Assembly: GCA_946811695.1 (NCBI GenBank)
Contig: OX328123.1
Span: forward strand, 29,219,037 to 29,283,036
Length of the DNA stretch: 64,000 nucleotides
Direction of reading: 5' to 3'
From: Gonocerus acuteangulatus
Lineage: Eukaryota > Arthropoda > Insecta > Hemiptera > Coreidae
In this document: piece after piece, positions 9,370-20,778 of the stretch
How the letters are laid out: every line of letters begins with the position of its first letter
How positions within the stretch are numbered: the stretch's first letter is position 1
The notes under the pieces: model-generated
Database searches by the model: none
What the model saw: only the letters and a program-made list of their open reading frames with translations
What the model was told of the DNA's origin: nothing
Position numbers and translations under genes: made by a program

Positions 9370-12229
9370 AATAATACCGGCCAACTCCTCCGTAGAAAAA
9401 TCAGCCATGTTAACATTAGGTTAGCACTAGACAACTGAGCTGAGTCAGACGACCCTAAAATAGGAGGGACGGAAGGATTAAGATACCAATGATGAAAAAC
9501 AATTCATTAACGCTCGATGGACCAGCATCCAGCATTATTTTAGGCATAGTAGGTAGGGGGGGGATACTAAACGTAATCGATCTGTCAAATCTGTATGTAA
9601 ATGGTCTGTTTAAGTGGGAAAATTGAGATTATTGGCTTAACATCTATGTGTTTTTACATTCAAACTTCATTTACTCCCATTTTTGTCAGAGTGACAAATA
9701 CCGTTGGTATACCGCTGAAAAGCTAATACTTTAAGGAATTTTTTTCCGAAGAGTGCTCATCAAAATTTTAATTTTTTCTCAAACAAAAAATTGGTCGAAA
9801 ACGACCAAATTTTGGAAACTTTAAAAACTCTTATATTTGGCTTGATTTTTCTCCTATTGAATTTACTCCAATGTTTTTTTGTTTGTATAAGGAAGATTGC
9901 ATATTTAATCTACTTTCCGACGGTATGCTCACATTTGATGTTAATCGAAAAATTAGGGCAGTTATAGCCGTTGTAATAGAAGAAAGTCGAAGCCACAAAA
10001 AAATTTCAAAGCCAAAAAAGTGGGATTTTTGGCGGAGAAAACAAAAAATGCTATAGAACATTTTTTGTTGCAAATTAGTCGTAGAATCGAACCCTTGTGT
10101 TTGGTGAAGAGAACAGTATATAAAATTCAAGTGTTCGTCTGACTTTCTTATAAAAATCCACACCGTTAGACCGATTTTGAATAAACTTGGCAGACAGGTA
10201 GGTCTCTGGGCTAGGTAAAAATCGTCTAGGACTCTCATTTCGGAGATTACGGGCTCGAAACTGTTACCTAGAACAGTTAAAGAAGAGTGAATTCAGAAAT
10301 CGTATGGATCCGTAACAGAATCATCTGTGGCGTATTTTATGACAACTGAAGTCCACAGCTAAATATGCTATCCCCTCCACTGATGCTTTTTCATGGTTGC
10401 CGATAACTGCATGGTTCCCACTTCAAGTCTTCGTGTAGGAAGATTTTTTTTCTATTCAGTAAATATATTTACGTTATTATATTTTAATATTACTTTTTTT
10501 TAGTTTATAATTTATTTCTGATTTTTTTGCACTAGCTATGAGGAAATTTATTATTTAACTGTTTAATGAAACAGATTTTGTATTCTGGTAACATATATAT
10601 ATATATATATATATATGCATGTGGAAAGGGTTTTTACATTTGCACAACACATGCAAAAATATGAAACAGGCATAAATAAATTCTAGGGCCTAATAACCTC
10701 GAAGGTATTTGCAACCTACCGTCAACATTCAACTTAAAACAGACGTGCCCTTACTTGGATTTCGTACCCCCCGCTCTTGTTGCTCAAGTTTTGGATAATG
10801 TAAGGGGATGACGACTGTATTTATTGCCTAACCCTTTGATGAATGCAGATAGGAATCCACCATTAGCTGGCCTCCTCCTCGGCTAGGTGTCGCAGAGCAA
10901 TGAGGCGATGGTAGCTGTAGAGGTGTGGTTCTCCAGCCAATAATGAGGGTCTGGAATCCTCTGTCGGCATCCTTTGATCTCATGCCGCCCTCTAATCCGG
11001 AGCTCCATACACCGCGCCTCTTCTCGCCTCGGTCCTCAGGATCGGTATGTCACTCTTCACTACTCCTTATTGGTCCTACATGGGGCTCCGTGTCTCCTAC
11101 TTAAGTACGTAACATGTTACATAGGAATCCATGTTTCCTACTTAAGTACGTAACATGTTACATAGGACTCCATGTCCCTAGCATGTAGGACAGGTGCGTT
11201 CATTTCTTCTAAAGTAATCCTGATAAAACTAATTTTATATTAATTTTGAATCTTGTGTTTTCGCGGTTCTTCCGAGTGGATAGCACGCTGGTAGTTTCGA
11301 GTTCTACCTCGATGGGCTCTCTGAAAAAAATCCCTCTTGCAGATTGGGAGTATTTTTGCAGAGTACAAGGCGATTAGATTTTTAAGGGGAAAACATTTTT
11401 ATAAATGTATTTTGGAGGTAATTATGAATGTAGGTCTATTCACACACAGCCACATCACTTCTACGTTCCGTCGAATATAAGTCACAAAAAAATATGTTTT
11501 CATGACTGTTCGGTGACTCCTGTTCAATTCACATACATTCAGTGACGTCACTGAACATGTCGGTGACATGGATGATGTGTGTAAATGGATCTTATAGCGT
11601 TAAATAATTTCTAGTTTCATAAACAAAAAATTATATTTGAACATTTGTTGCGACTTACTGCATATCCCTAAAACGCCAACCTTCCTCGGCCTACCCCATT
11701 CTACCAACTATTCGTCATTCAGACGAACATAGTTTAAAAAAATGTATAAGTTAAAACTCAAATAAGAGATATTCTTTAATATTATATATTCTTCAAAATT
11801 AATTAATAATAATAAAGCCTTTTATTATGTTCATAGCTCAATTACAAATCAAATTATATTAAAGTAAATATTTACAAGCCGTAATAAATGAAAATAAATT
11901 TACAACTTCAATCTTAGAAATCCTTCTTTGAGTTTGAACCAAAATTAATTAATACAACTTTATTAATTAGTTTCACGACTTAGAGGGGAGGGGTGACGAA
12001 AATTAGTATAATATTCCTAAACTTACTTTATTCATAGATTTTCATGAAAATATTAAAAACAAAATAAAACAAAAATCACATAAACCGTAAAAAAATAAAC
12101 AAACAAATTATCTCTAAACCATGCATTGACCACATATAGCATATCTGGGCTTTGATGGAAAATAGAAGACGGGGAGGTGAGGGGCGACCAGCGAATGTTG
12201 GCGTTCTAGAGATATAAGTCCGTGAAAAC

Positions 12230-12268
<39 letters not shown>

Positions 12269-12617
12269 ATTTTGCAGTAAATATACATCTACGATAATTT
12301 TGTTTTAACATAAAAATCATATTTATGTTAATATGCTTTAGGGATGACTAAACTGAAAAAAAAGCTACAAAAAAGTGACCGCTGGCGTTCGTGCATGCGC
12401 GGTGGCCATGTACGAAAAAGATCACTATATGTTATACAGTACATTACATACATAGGTTTGTTGGACCTAAAGCATATTTTTGTCCCCGAATTTTAGAAGA
12501 AGGATATAAACGAAATTTTTCTATTGTGTTTTGATGGATCATTGAAATGTTGTATCCTCCTTCTTTTTTATACTTTTCGATGAAGACCAGGAAAAATGAC
12601 AGGAAGAAGAATTTATT
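9370..12617. other. Intergenic DNA with small repeats only
   Basis: No gene recognised. Contents are a (TA)n run at 10591-10616, a tandem duplication of about 46 bp at 11089-11180 (shared CTACTTAAGTACGTAACATG) and a poly(A) tract of about 30 at 12235-12266. A 135-codon frame on the minus strand (9831-10238) has no domain I recognise and ordinary AT-rich composition. Confidence 0.5.
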
Positions 12618-12788
12618 GGGGTCTCCCGTGGTCTAGTGGCTATCGCCTAAGATTCATAAGCGGGAGATGGTGGGTTCGATCCCTAACGGAGGCAGGAATT
12701 TTGTCATCTCAGGGCTCGTTGAGAAAATTCCTCGCTGCACCCTGGATGTCGGCGCTAATGGCCCAGATTTGTCGATGCGCCGTTAAAC
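12618..12788 (+). mobile_element. tRNA-derived SINE (family 1)
   Basis: Same head (TGGTCTAGTGGCTATC, then GGTTCGATCCC) and body (GGATGTCGGCGCTAATGG) as the copy at 4604. The tail is reduced to GCGCCGTTAAACAAA and I cannot identify a target duplication, so it is probably older. Confidence 0.88.
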
Positions 12789-13428
12789 AAAGTCCATAAA
12801 TAATTTCGTAATTTATGAGTAAGTTTGCTGATTAAAAAGTGTTTATCGTATGAGGATATTGTTATGTTTAACTGGTAGCTTCTGAGAGGTTATACCTGAT
12901 CCTGCCAGATGTAGCCTGTGTCTAGGGACAGCTAGAGAGATGTTCTGGAGACTGAGGTAGACAGTACATGTGTTCCCTGTCACAACCCTATTAGAAGCGA
13001 CGCCAGCACCTCCTCTAGGCTAATCTGTGAACTAATGACTGTCGTCTACAGGAGGGCTTTTCCAAAAACAAACTCATCCTCTAATAAGAAGCTCCAATGA
13101 AGATCTAGGAAGTCATTTAGACCTGTTAGCGGTGTCATGGCGCCGCGGTGGTCTTCCGTCAATTAGACTTGGGTCTGTTCTCCTTCTATCCATAGAGGTA
13201 TTTCCGACAGGCGGTGTCACATCAAAGGGGCATTGCTTTGACGGTGTCTTTGCAGTATTCAGCAGACAGGCGACAGAACTTAAAGGTTCAAGGTTATTTC
13301 TGCTGTGATTATTTTGCCTGATAGGGCTGTCCCAGTGGTTATCATTGAGTTAGTAGGGGCTGGTGGGAGGGTAATCGAAATAGAGGAAGCCTTAATCTCC
13401 TTTTTGTGTTCCTTTTTCTCAGGTTCTG
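12789..13428. other. Intergenic DNA, no recognised feature
   Basis: Mixed-composition sequence between two SINEs. No coding frame or repeat identified. Confidence 0.4.
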
Positions 13429-13835
13429 CCAAAAAAAAAAAAAAAAAAAAAAAAATCAGTCCCGTAACAGGCCACGAGGGACAGATACTATAGAGGTTTC
13501 TGATTCATGACCATAGTGTGGTCAGTACTTTGCTCCGGCCGCCTGATTTTCCCCTTGGCTGCTTCGACTGCTAGCAGTCATTAGCACTACAAGGTACCCA
13601 TTATTTATTTTATTTATTTATTTTTTTACGGCGCATCGACAAATCGTGGCCATTAGCGCCGGGTACCCATTATTAAATTAATTAAAGGCTGGGTTGGCCT
13701 AGGGACGGTCAGCGAGGCCGAGTTCAACCGATGAACGAAGACACTAGAAGAAAAAATCTTTAGTGCTTGCTCGGGATTTGAACTCAGGTCCTCCAACAGT
13801 CCAGTGCCCTACTACTGAGCTAACCTGGCCCCCGG
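13429..13835 (-). mobile_element. tRNA-derived SINE (family 2), full head
   Basis: On the minus strand it starts near 13835 with CCAGGTTAGCTCAGTAGTAG (A box) and has GAGTTCAAATCCC as a B box. A body shared with 41087-41356, 50269-50440 and 55620-55797 follows, including GGCCAACCCAGCCTTTAATT. It ends GGGACTGATT followed by a T run on the minus strand. The 13605-13661 stretch is a later insertion. Confidence 0.88.
13605..13661 (-). mobile_element. 5'-truncated SINE family 1 nested in SINE family 2
   Basis: This 57-bp piece is the 3' end of family 1 (TTTTTTTACGGCGCATCGAC in plus orientation). It is bounded by a perfect 12-bp duplication of the host SINE, GGTACCCATTAT, at 13593-13604 and 13662-13673. 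It therefore inserted by target-primed reverse transcription after the family 2 copy was in place. Confidence 0.92.
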
Positions 13836-14840
13836 TTATGCCAACAAAGTGCATCAAATACGCTAATAGTGTATTGTGTATAAGCACAGACCATTACTAT
13901 GATGACATGTTCAGCCTTTGACTGTAACAATACATCTTCTGTAACAAAAAAGCAGCCCAACCTTACATTCCAAAAGTAAGTTTTCCAAAAGATTGCGCCT
14001 ACATTCTTTTTCTTTCATTTCTTTTTAAATTGAAATTTCCTTCAAATTTCTGTTGTATGGCCTTATAAAACAAGAATGTACCTACTTAGTTTTCTGATTG
14101 TGTTACCATCACAACCCCTTTGTTATACACTCAGCTTCAATATATTAGACACACTATGCAAAATATTATTTCTGGGCTTTCATTTGTCAACAAAAAATAC
14201 TAATTCAATTATTTTAATCTTATCTCAAACTTATCTGGCAATGCCATTTAGTATTATAACGCATTGCAAAATATATATAAAATAAAAATGCTTAAAGCCG
14301 CTTATTTTTTCTTATACTTTAACAGGAAAATTCACAACTGTTGTCATTGAAATTGAACAAAGGACAAATGGAAAATGTTAAATCTTAATGCTTTCAAGAT
14401 TTGTGGTCTAAAAATGCCTTATCAACCATTAGAAAATTAACGGATTGTGAATAACAACAAGTGTGTTTGACGCACCAAAATAAAGCCATTATCAGTTATT
14501 TATTTATCTATTGATATAACATAGAGGTAAACTATAAATTACACCTTTTTTTCAATTATATAGGTACATTTGAAATAACTTAGAAACCACAATTTAAACG
14601 AAAATATTTAGATTTCGAAATTTCAAGGGTGTTCAAATTTCAACATTTTGACACTGAGTGTAGTTAAGCTACCACAACAACAATAGATTTAAGTAAACGC
14701 TTTTTTTGCAAAGTAAATAATTCAAAAGCCTACTAAATCCGAGAAATAAGTGCTTAAATCTATAAAATTGTTGATGTCAACTGGGTTTTGTCACTGGTTA
14801 CCTAACGTTTTAATTGGTTATTGTTTTTGGTATTGCATTT
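13836..14840. other. Intergenic DNA, no recognised feature
   Basis: AT-rich. A 69-codon hydrophobic frame at 14076-14285 has no recognisable motif. Confidence 0.4.
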
Positions 14841-14848
14841 AATAGTAA

Positions 14849-16177
14849 AATTTAATTTATAGTAACTTTTATCGTTCCTTCACCAGATCACTGCTGGATT
14901 ATGGGTGTATAGCATATTCTTCTGCCAGCAAAAGCTCACTCAAAATCCTAGACTCTATACATCACACAGGTCTAAGAATTGCAACTGGGGCTTTTAGATC
15001 AAGTCCTGTAGACAGTCTCTGCGTAGAATCCGGGGAACCTACATTGGAGTATAGACGGCGTATCCTCAACTTGAAATTTATTTTAAAATCAAAAGCACTA
15101 AACAGACCATGCGTAACTAAGTTTTTAAAAAATCCATCTCAAAATAATTATTTACAAAATAACCCCCGAGGAAAACCATTAATTATTCGTCATTTATTAG
15201 ATACTGACACTTCAACATCATTACAAACTCCTATGTACACTAACACAATTCTTCCACACCCCCCATGGAGAGTAAAAAACTTAAACATTAATCTGACATT
15301 AACTCAATATAAAAAGAAAGACCCGACTTCTTTGATTATCTACCAAAATGTTTTTGAATCAATAATTTCAACTAATCCCCAAACTTTGTTTATTTTTACC
15401 GACGGATCCAAAATGGATTCAAGGACAGGTGCTGCAGCAGTAATTGATAATACACCATACCTATTAAAGCTACATGACGACTCCAGCATATACACTGCAG
15501 AACTCCAAGCCATACTTCCAGCATTTTCTAAATTACAGGACACCACTAGACATGAGATTATGATTTTTACAGACTCATTAAGCTCTTTACTCTCCATGCG
15601 AAACATTTACAGCAACCATCCATTAATAACACAAACACTCATACAATCACACATCCATCATAACAAACACATAACATTGACATGGCTACCCGGACATACA
15701 GGAATTTCACAAAGTACTCAGGTTGACGTACCTGCAAAATTAGCGACCCAAAAGACAACACACGACATAAACAAAATGACGTCTGATGACTTATACGTGA
15801 CTGTAAAAAAACAAGTACTCACTGACTGGCAAAGATACTGGACGCAAACAGATAATAAATTACGACAAATAAAACCAACTATTAAACCTTGGTTGACGAA
15901 TAAAAGCACCCTGACAAGACGAGAACAAGTAATATTGACAAGACTACGTATTGGACATACTTTCCTGACACACTCTTACCTTATGGACAGAACGGACAAA
16001 CCAGTTTGTAAATACTGCAACACAACACTTACAGTAAAACACATCTTGACAGAATGCAGACAACGTAGTCATCTTGACATACCTCACGACATCCAGGAGC
16101 TACTCACACTTGACAGTATACACATAAACACTATACTAATATATCTACAACACATTAATGCCTACAACAAAATTTAG
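14849..16177 (+). CDS. LINE ORF2 C-terminal part: RT thumb, RNase H, CCHC
   Basis: The frame is open from just after a TAA at 14846-14848 to the stop ending at 16177, about 440 codons. It has no genuine start because the element is 5'-truncated. Upstream of 15044 it reads RSLLDYGCIAYSSASKSSLK and GLRIATGAFRSSPVDSLCVE, the connection region after the RT palm. RNase H follows with its acidic residues visible: FTDGSK (about 15396), YTAELQAI, FTDSLSS and QVDVPAKLA. The last one replaces the usual NE..D.LAK pattern but keeps the aspartate. After the RNase H comes a tail CKYCNTTLTVKHILTEC, a C-x2-C-x7-H-x4-C knuckle. RNase H would remove RNA from the cDNA hybrid. An uninterrupted frame suggests recent insertion, but without the palm and endonuclease it cannot act alone. 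Confidence 0.93.
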   Translation, partial: NLIYSNFYRSFTRSLLDYGCIAYSSASKSSLKILDSIHHTGLRIATGAFRSSPVDSLCVESGEPTLEYRRRILNLKFILKSKALNRPCVTKFLKNPSQNNYLQNNPRGKPLIIRHLLDTDTSTSLQTPMYTNTILPHPPWRVKNLNINLTLTQYKKKDPTSLIIYQNVFESIISTNPQTLFIFTDGSKMDSRTGAAAVIDNTPYLLKLHDDSSIYTAELQAILPAFSKLQDTTRHEIMIFTDSLSSLLSMRNIYSNHPLITQTLIQSHIHHNKHITLTWLPGHTGISQSTQVDVPAKLATQKTTHDINKMTSDDLYVTVKKQVLTDWQRYWTQTDNKLRQIKPTIKPWLTNKSTLTRREQVILTRLRIGHTFLTHSYLMDRTDKPVCKYCNTTLTVKHILTECRQRSHLDIPHDIQELLTLDSIHINTILIYLQHINAYNKI

Positions 16178-16264
16178 CATACCCGCAAATCAACAAAATT
16201 CGATATTACATAAATGAATGAATATATATAAAAAGCTACGCCCAAAACATTTTGTTGCCACATC

Positions 16265-16336
<72 letters not shown>

Positions 16337-16627
16337 TATTTTATTTTTATTTTTTATTTATTTTTTTATTTTTTATTTTTTTTTACTTATTATTTTTATT
16401 TATTTATTTTTTTTATTTTTTTTTATCCCCTTATTTTTTCTTTCTCTTTGTTTGTTCTAAACTCGCTCATTATTTTCTGTTTTGCTATTGTATAACTTTT
16501 GTTCCCTAGTACATTTTAGAATAAGAACACATTTGTACGAAAATAACTTGACAATTTGTTAATATGTAACAATCGAACAGGCGATTCGCCAAGTTGCGAA
16601 GCCTTATCAATAAATAAATAAATAAAT
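14853..16627 (+). mobile_element. 5'-truncated I-like non-LTR retrotransposon with target duplications
   Basis: The insertion is bounded by a perfect 12-bp direct repeat AATAGTAAAATT at 14841-14852 and 16628-16639. It holds the end of a reverse transcriptase, an RNase H domain, a cysteine/histidine tail motif and a 3' UTR ending GCCTTATCAATAAATAAATA. The simple TAAA tail and RNase H point to the I group of LINEs. A (TA)n tract lies inside the 3' UTR (16268-16332). 5' truncation is the usual outcome of target-primed reverse transcription. Confidence 0.9.
16268..16332. repeat. (TA)n microsatellite in LINE 3' UTR
   Basis: Pure TA tract followed by a T-rich stretch. It probably expanded after or during insertion. 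Confidence 0.95.
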
Positions 16628-16841
16628 AATAGTAAAATTAGTATTTAATAAAATGTGGTATGTAAATGAGAAACGAATTGGTAATAGTTTTTCCCATGGC
16701 GAAGATTGAGCAGGTGGGGGAGTCATTCGCGCTTAGGATACTATCAGTTTCCTGCTGTGGCGCCTTAAATCTTCCTTCTCTTTGAGATGTCATTTTATAT
16801 TTTTCACGAGATATCAAAACCTACTGCGTCTATTCCTTCGC

Positions 16842-16917
16842 TAATGACACTAGGGATATGAAAGGAACCGTGCTAAGATGACGCAGTTCCAGTCAGCGCG
16901 AGTCGGACTTTTTGTAT
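16842..16917 (-). mobile_element. Helentron/DINE-like 5' fragment
   Basis: On the minus strand: AAAAAGTCCGACTCGC, then GGAACTGCGTCATCTTAGC, then ACGGTTCCTTTCATATCCC. This is the same 5' block that begins the copies at 7613 and 37942. The rest of the element is absent. Confidence 0.7.
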
Positions 16918-17064
16918 TGGAAGATAGATAACACCCCCTCCACTATCTACTGACTCAATGGTGGGTATTCTGACTACAGGAAAACACTAATCTCAGGGGA
17001 AAATATGAGTCTCGTCTGAATTATAGAATCACGGAAGAAATGATTTTTCATAGGTACTAAATAC

Positions 17065-17571
17065 CAGAGCCGCCACATTTCAGAGCCGGGCCCGGGAACA
17101 GATCACGGGCCCCCTTCTCAGAGCTAGAATGAAAATTCTAGTACTTTGCTGTAGGACTTTGGACATTTCTCAAAATCAAAACATTATGTATTTGGCAGGA
17201 GTACAGGAAAAGGGAGTGGATTGCGTCACCGTCTTTCCCGCCAGAAACGTCCTGTGCCCTTTAAGTTCAAAGTAAACATCGACCGACAATCGGTGCAGCA
17301 AAGGTCACTTTCGGTACTTGTAGTTTTATTACGACTCGTAATGAAATATACTATTCTAGGACTGCACTTGTTTTGTCGTTTATGTACAATAAAAAAAAAT
17401 ATAGATCAAATTCAAATAAATAAACGCCCGTCTATATTTATAAACCCCATTCTTTTTACAAGCTCATAATCTGTACATTTTTCAATTGTATAATCTGTAC
17501 ATTTGGGGGCCCCCAAGGCGCCCAGGCCCCGGACAATAGTACCCGGCAGTCCCCCCTATGTGGCGGCCCTG
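17065..17571. mobile_element. hAT-type non-autonomous transposon, 507 bp
   Basis: Left end CAGAGCCGCCACAT and right end ATGTGGCGGCCCTG form terminal inverted repeats with one mismatch. They are flanked by an 8-bp duplication with one difference (CTAAATAC at 17057-17064, CTAAATAG at 17572-17579). Eight-bp duplications and CA-starting ends are typical of hAT elements. No transposase is encoded. A diverged fragment in opposite orientation lies at 50741-51083. Confidence 0.85.
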
Positions 17572-17712
17572 CTAAATAGACTGATATTCAGCTAGTAAAC
17601 AAATAAAAAAATGAATGATGATTTTGCCTCGAACTAAGGTAATGCCATTGAATGTGTCCTTACTCGGAGGAGTGATAGTGTGGGTTTTCACCGAGTAGTT
17701 CCGTTATATAGC

Positions 17713-18486
17713 ATTTCCAAGTCTATTTGAACCTTTTCCAAGTCAACTGTAACTTTTTACAAATCAAATTCACCCTTTCCAATTCAAATGTAACCCTTTC
17801 TAAATCAGTTGAAACCCTTTCCAAAACAAATGTAACGCTTTACAACTCAATTGTCACCCTTTTTATTTCAATTGTAACCGTTTCCATTTCAATTGTCACC
17901 CTTTTTATTTCAATTGTAACCGTTTCCATTTCAATTGTCACCCTTGAAATCTTTTGCATATTGACCGTAATGGGGAATGGGCGAATTGAGGGCCTCAAAA
18001 CTCAACGGGATAAATCATGAAAATATTTTTATTCATATATAAAAAAAAAAAAATTAAACAAAAAAAAAAAAATAAAAAAAAAAGTCGATCTCGCTAGTGA
18101 CCTAAATGTCTGTGCGTTGTTAACAATTTTTTTTTTCCTAACGACGCACAGACATTTAGGTCACTAGCGAGATCGATTTTTTATTTATTTATTTATTTTT
18201 TTTATAAATAAAAATATTTTCATGATTTATCCCATTGAGTTTTGAGGCCCTCAATTCGCCCATTCCCCATTACGGTCAATTTGCAAAAAATTTAAAGGGT
18301 GAAAATTGAAATGGAAACGGTTACAATTGAAATAAAAAGGGTGACAATTGAGTTGTAAAGCGTTACATTTGTTTTGGAAAGGGTTTCATCTGATTTGGAA
18401 AGGGTTACATTTGAATTGGAAAGGGTGACATTTGATTTGTAAAAGGTTACAGTTGACTTGGAAAAGGTTCAAATAGACTTGGAAAT
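17713..18486. mobile_element. Foldback-like long inverted repeat built of 21-bp units
   Basis: The left arm (17713 to about 18126) and right arm (about 18137-18486) are reverse complements around a short T-rich loop. The outer part of each arm is a chain of degenerate 21-bp repeats of the type TTTCCAATTCAAATGTAACC. Because 21 is a multiple of three, they translate as seven-residue repeats (for example LFISIVT), which explains the 97-codon frame. The left arm has two extra units. The inner part (GTCACTAGCGAGATCG and TGTCTGTGCG) is near-identical between arms. Inverted arms made of short tandem repeats recall Drosophila Foldback elements. No transposase is present. Confidence 0.85.
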
Positions 18487-19614
18487 GATATATATGTAAT
18501 TCATCCTTACTGTAACGGTCTAATTTTTGTATGTGTTGCGAGTATCAGTGATAGTATATTTGTTGTATGTATTGTTGTATGAGATTGTATGTTTGGTTCC
18601 ACGGGCCCTTGATTGTATTTTTGTATGTTTTGTTGCACGAGACAGTGAATTCGTCATTGTACGCGTTGTGCTCAAAGCAGTCATGTTGCGTTTGTATGGG
18701 TTGCGACAAAGATTTAAAAAATATCAAAACAAAACTCTTTTCACATGTTGTTACGCCGATCTTTGATCAGGTACAGAGCCGCTAAAGGCAATCTGGAAGA
18801 GAATCGGTTCCAGATTCAGTTATCCATTTAAAGGTTGAAGACACAATATCTCCCGTGATATCTTATTCAGTAAATAATATCTATCATTTTTCCAGCCGGA
18901 CAATGGGGCAAATAACTGTCGGGTTGAGTGGAACGGATTATCCGTGCCGTGAGATCTGTGCTCGCTCCGTGGAAAATCATACCATTCTATTTCCGTAGTC
19001 CGCTTGACCCCTGGGAATGTCTTGGGGGGAAACGGACCCTGTCAGGGATGGGATTGCTAATCTTCCGCAGCGGACCAGATAGTTTCAGGCGGTAAGTAAC
19101 GAGGGAAAATATCTCCATAAATTTTACCGGGACCGAGGTAATCTTAAAAGTCCCATTTTCTTGCCCGCAGCGTCCCACGTTGGTAAAATTATTAAAATAG
19201 ACTCCTGTAAAACGATGATTATGTTAAATTAAAAGGAAAAATATCCAGAAAATTTACTTTTATGTGCGAAAGCCGCAAAACATAAAAAAAAAAAAAGACC
19301 CTCAAAAATCTGCGGAAATGAAAACAAATCTTAGCACTTAGGTTTGCAGTCATTTTTAAAGCAATATCTGTAACTGTTTTCAAGAAAAGTTGATCCAAAT
19401 ATTTTTCCTAACTAATTTTCGGTTTGGATATTCATAAATTGAATATATTACTCTAGTCCACTTCTATGGCCAAAAAAGAAACTCAGTTTTGGATATACTT
19501 CAGTCGCGCCTTTTATAGAGAAAATCAAATAAAAGAAACTTACTCGTTTGGTTTTATTGATGTTTATAATGAATAGTCCCATAACCATCACACTAATTTT
19601 AATGTAGATGGAGA
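18487..19614. other. Intergenic DNA, no recognised feature
   Basis: No coding frame with a recognisable motif and no repeat boundary seen. Frames at 18527-18766 are low-complexity. Confidence 0.4.
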
Positions 19615-19830
19615 TAGATTCGAAGTCAAGGGATGGTTGGGATTCAGGCAGAGATCTATATTTAGACCAACATTTTAACAATGGTCACCTAACAGTCTTC
19701 TTGGTCTTCCTACCTTCCCCCTAGGCATTTCTTTCCCTCTAGGCCGAAACGTCCAATATAGATTTCTGCCTGAAGATCAGACGTTTTTTCCCCAAGCCGA
19801 ATCCCAACCATGCCTTGACTTCGTAATTCT
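19615..19830. repeat. Inverted-arm repeat sharing GCCGAAACGTCC and CCGAATCCCAACC ends
   Basis: CGAAGTCAAGGGATGGTTGG (left) is mirrored by CCCAACCATGCCTTGACTTC (right), with GGCCGAAACGTCCAATATAG between. The same outer sequence recurs near 27.75, 48.27, 53.7 and 61.2 kb. The CTGANGA half of the hammerhead is absent here. Confidence 0.6.
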
Positions 19831-19915
19831 AATGTATGCATTGTATCTTATTACAGGCACTGATGCGACTGATTGCAGATATATTCTCGATGCCTTATAC
19901 AAATCTCCAGGTGAT

Positions 19916-20778
19916 CCCTGGATTGACACTCCGGGGTTAAAAATACCCCAAACTATGTTCTATGGGGTGTATCTTAATTTCTCTAAATTACAGAGACTCT
20001 TTCCTTCTTCCTTCTTCCGGAAGTGCATTATCTGGTATAACCTAATATAAACAATGCTAGTTCTCTGCTAATCGCTGCATGAGAAGGTCGCGAGTTGTTT
20101 ATGGGGTATTTTTTACCCGACGGCGTATAAACGTATGCCTTTTTCGCTCATCTGATAAATCTTCACGGGTTGATCACTTTCATGTTACGGCTTTCCGCCA
20201 ACTGGTGTTCAGGTAGCAGTTAGTGCCCAACTGGAGAACATACCAAAACCACTGAAGACACTGATGCTTGTTGTTTCAGAAGATGAATCAACTCCTGATG
20301 GACCTTCAACATCTTTTGTTAACTTGGACAAACCCGTGAGATGTTAATTTTGTGACTGAAAGGAAAACATGTGTGTAGAAGGGCCATGTTACCCGATCTC
20401 CGATCATCAAAATATGTTAAATGTTAAAGATTCTCAATTGGACAGAACATTGTATTTTCCTAAAGTTTTTTATTGCTCTTGATCATTCTAGTTTATTGTT
20501 CGTAAAAAATATTTTCAGTTTAGTAATATTTTTTCAGGGTAATTATTTGGTGTATGAACAATATTGAGTTTTAGGATTTCCTAACTATTTTGTTCATTTT
20601 AATAAATATTTTGCAGATTTATTCCTGTTTGAATTTATTTCTTGATTTTCCTATTCTATACGTTGTTGCTGTGTAAAAAAGCAAAAGAAAAAATTGAAAT
20701 TTATTTATTTTAAAAATGGGGTAAAATTTACTCCATGGTGTCATTAACGTAGATGTCAATGGCAGTGTCAATCCAGGG
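19916..20778. mobile_element. Candidate TIR element with perfect 15-bp inverted ends
   Basis: CCCTGGATTGACACT (19916-19930) and its exact reverse complement (20764-20778) lie 863 bp apart. A frame of about 50 codons on the plus strand between them (about 20195-20347, ending VNLDKPVRC) matches no family I recognise. No target duplication could be identified, so the boundaries are provisional and the superfamily unknown. Confidence 0.45.

Noticed and set aside
17727..18020. 97-codon frame with seven-residue repeats, resembling a repetitive surface protein
   Set aside because: The 21-bp DNA repeats are mirrored in an inverted arm. The reading is a by-product of the foldback structure.
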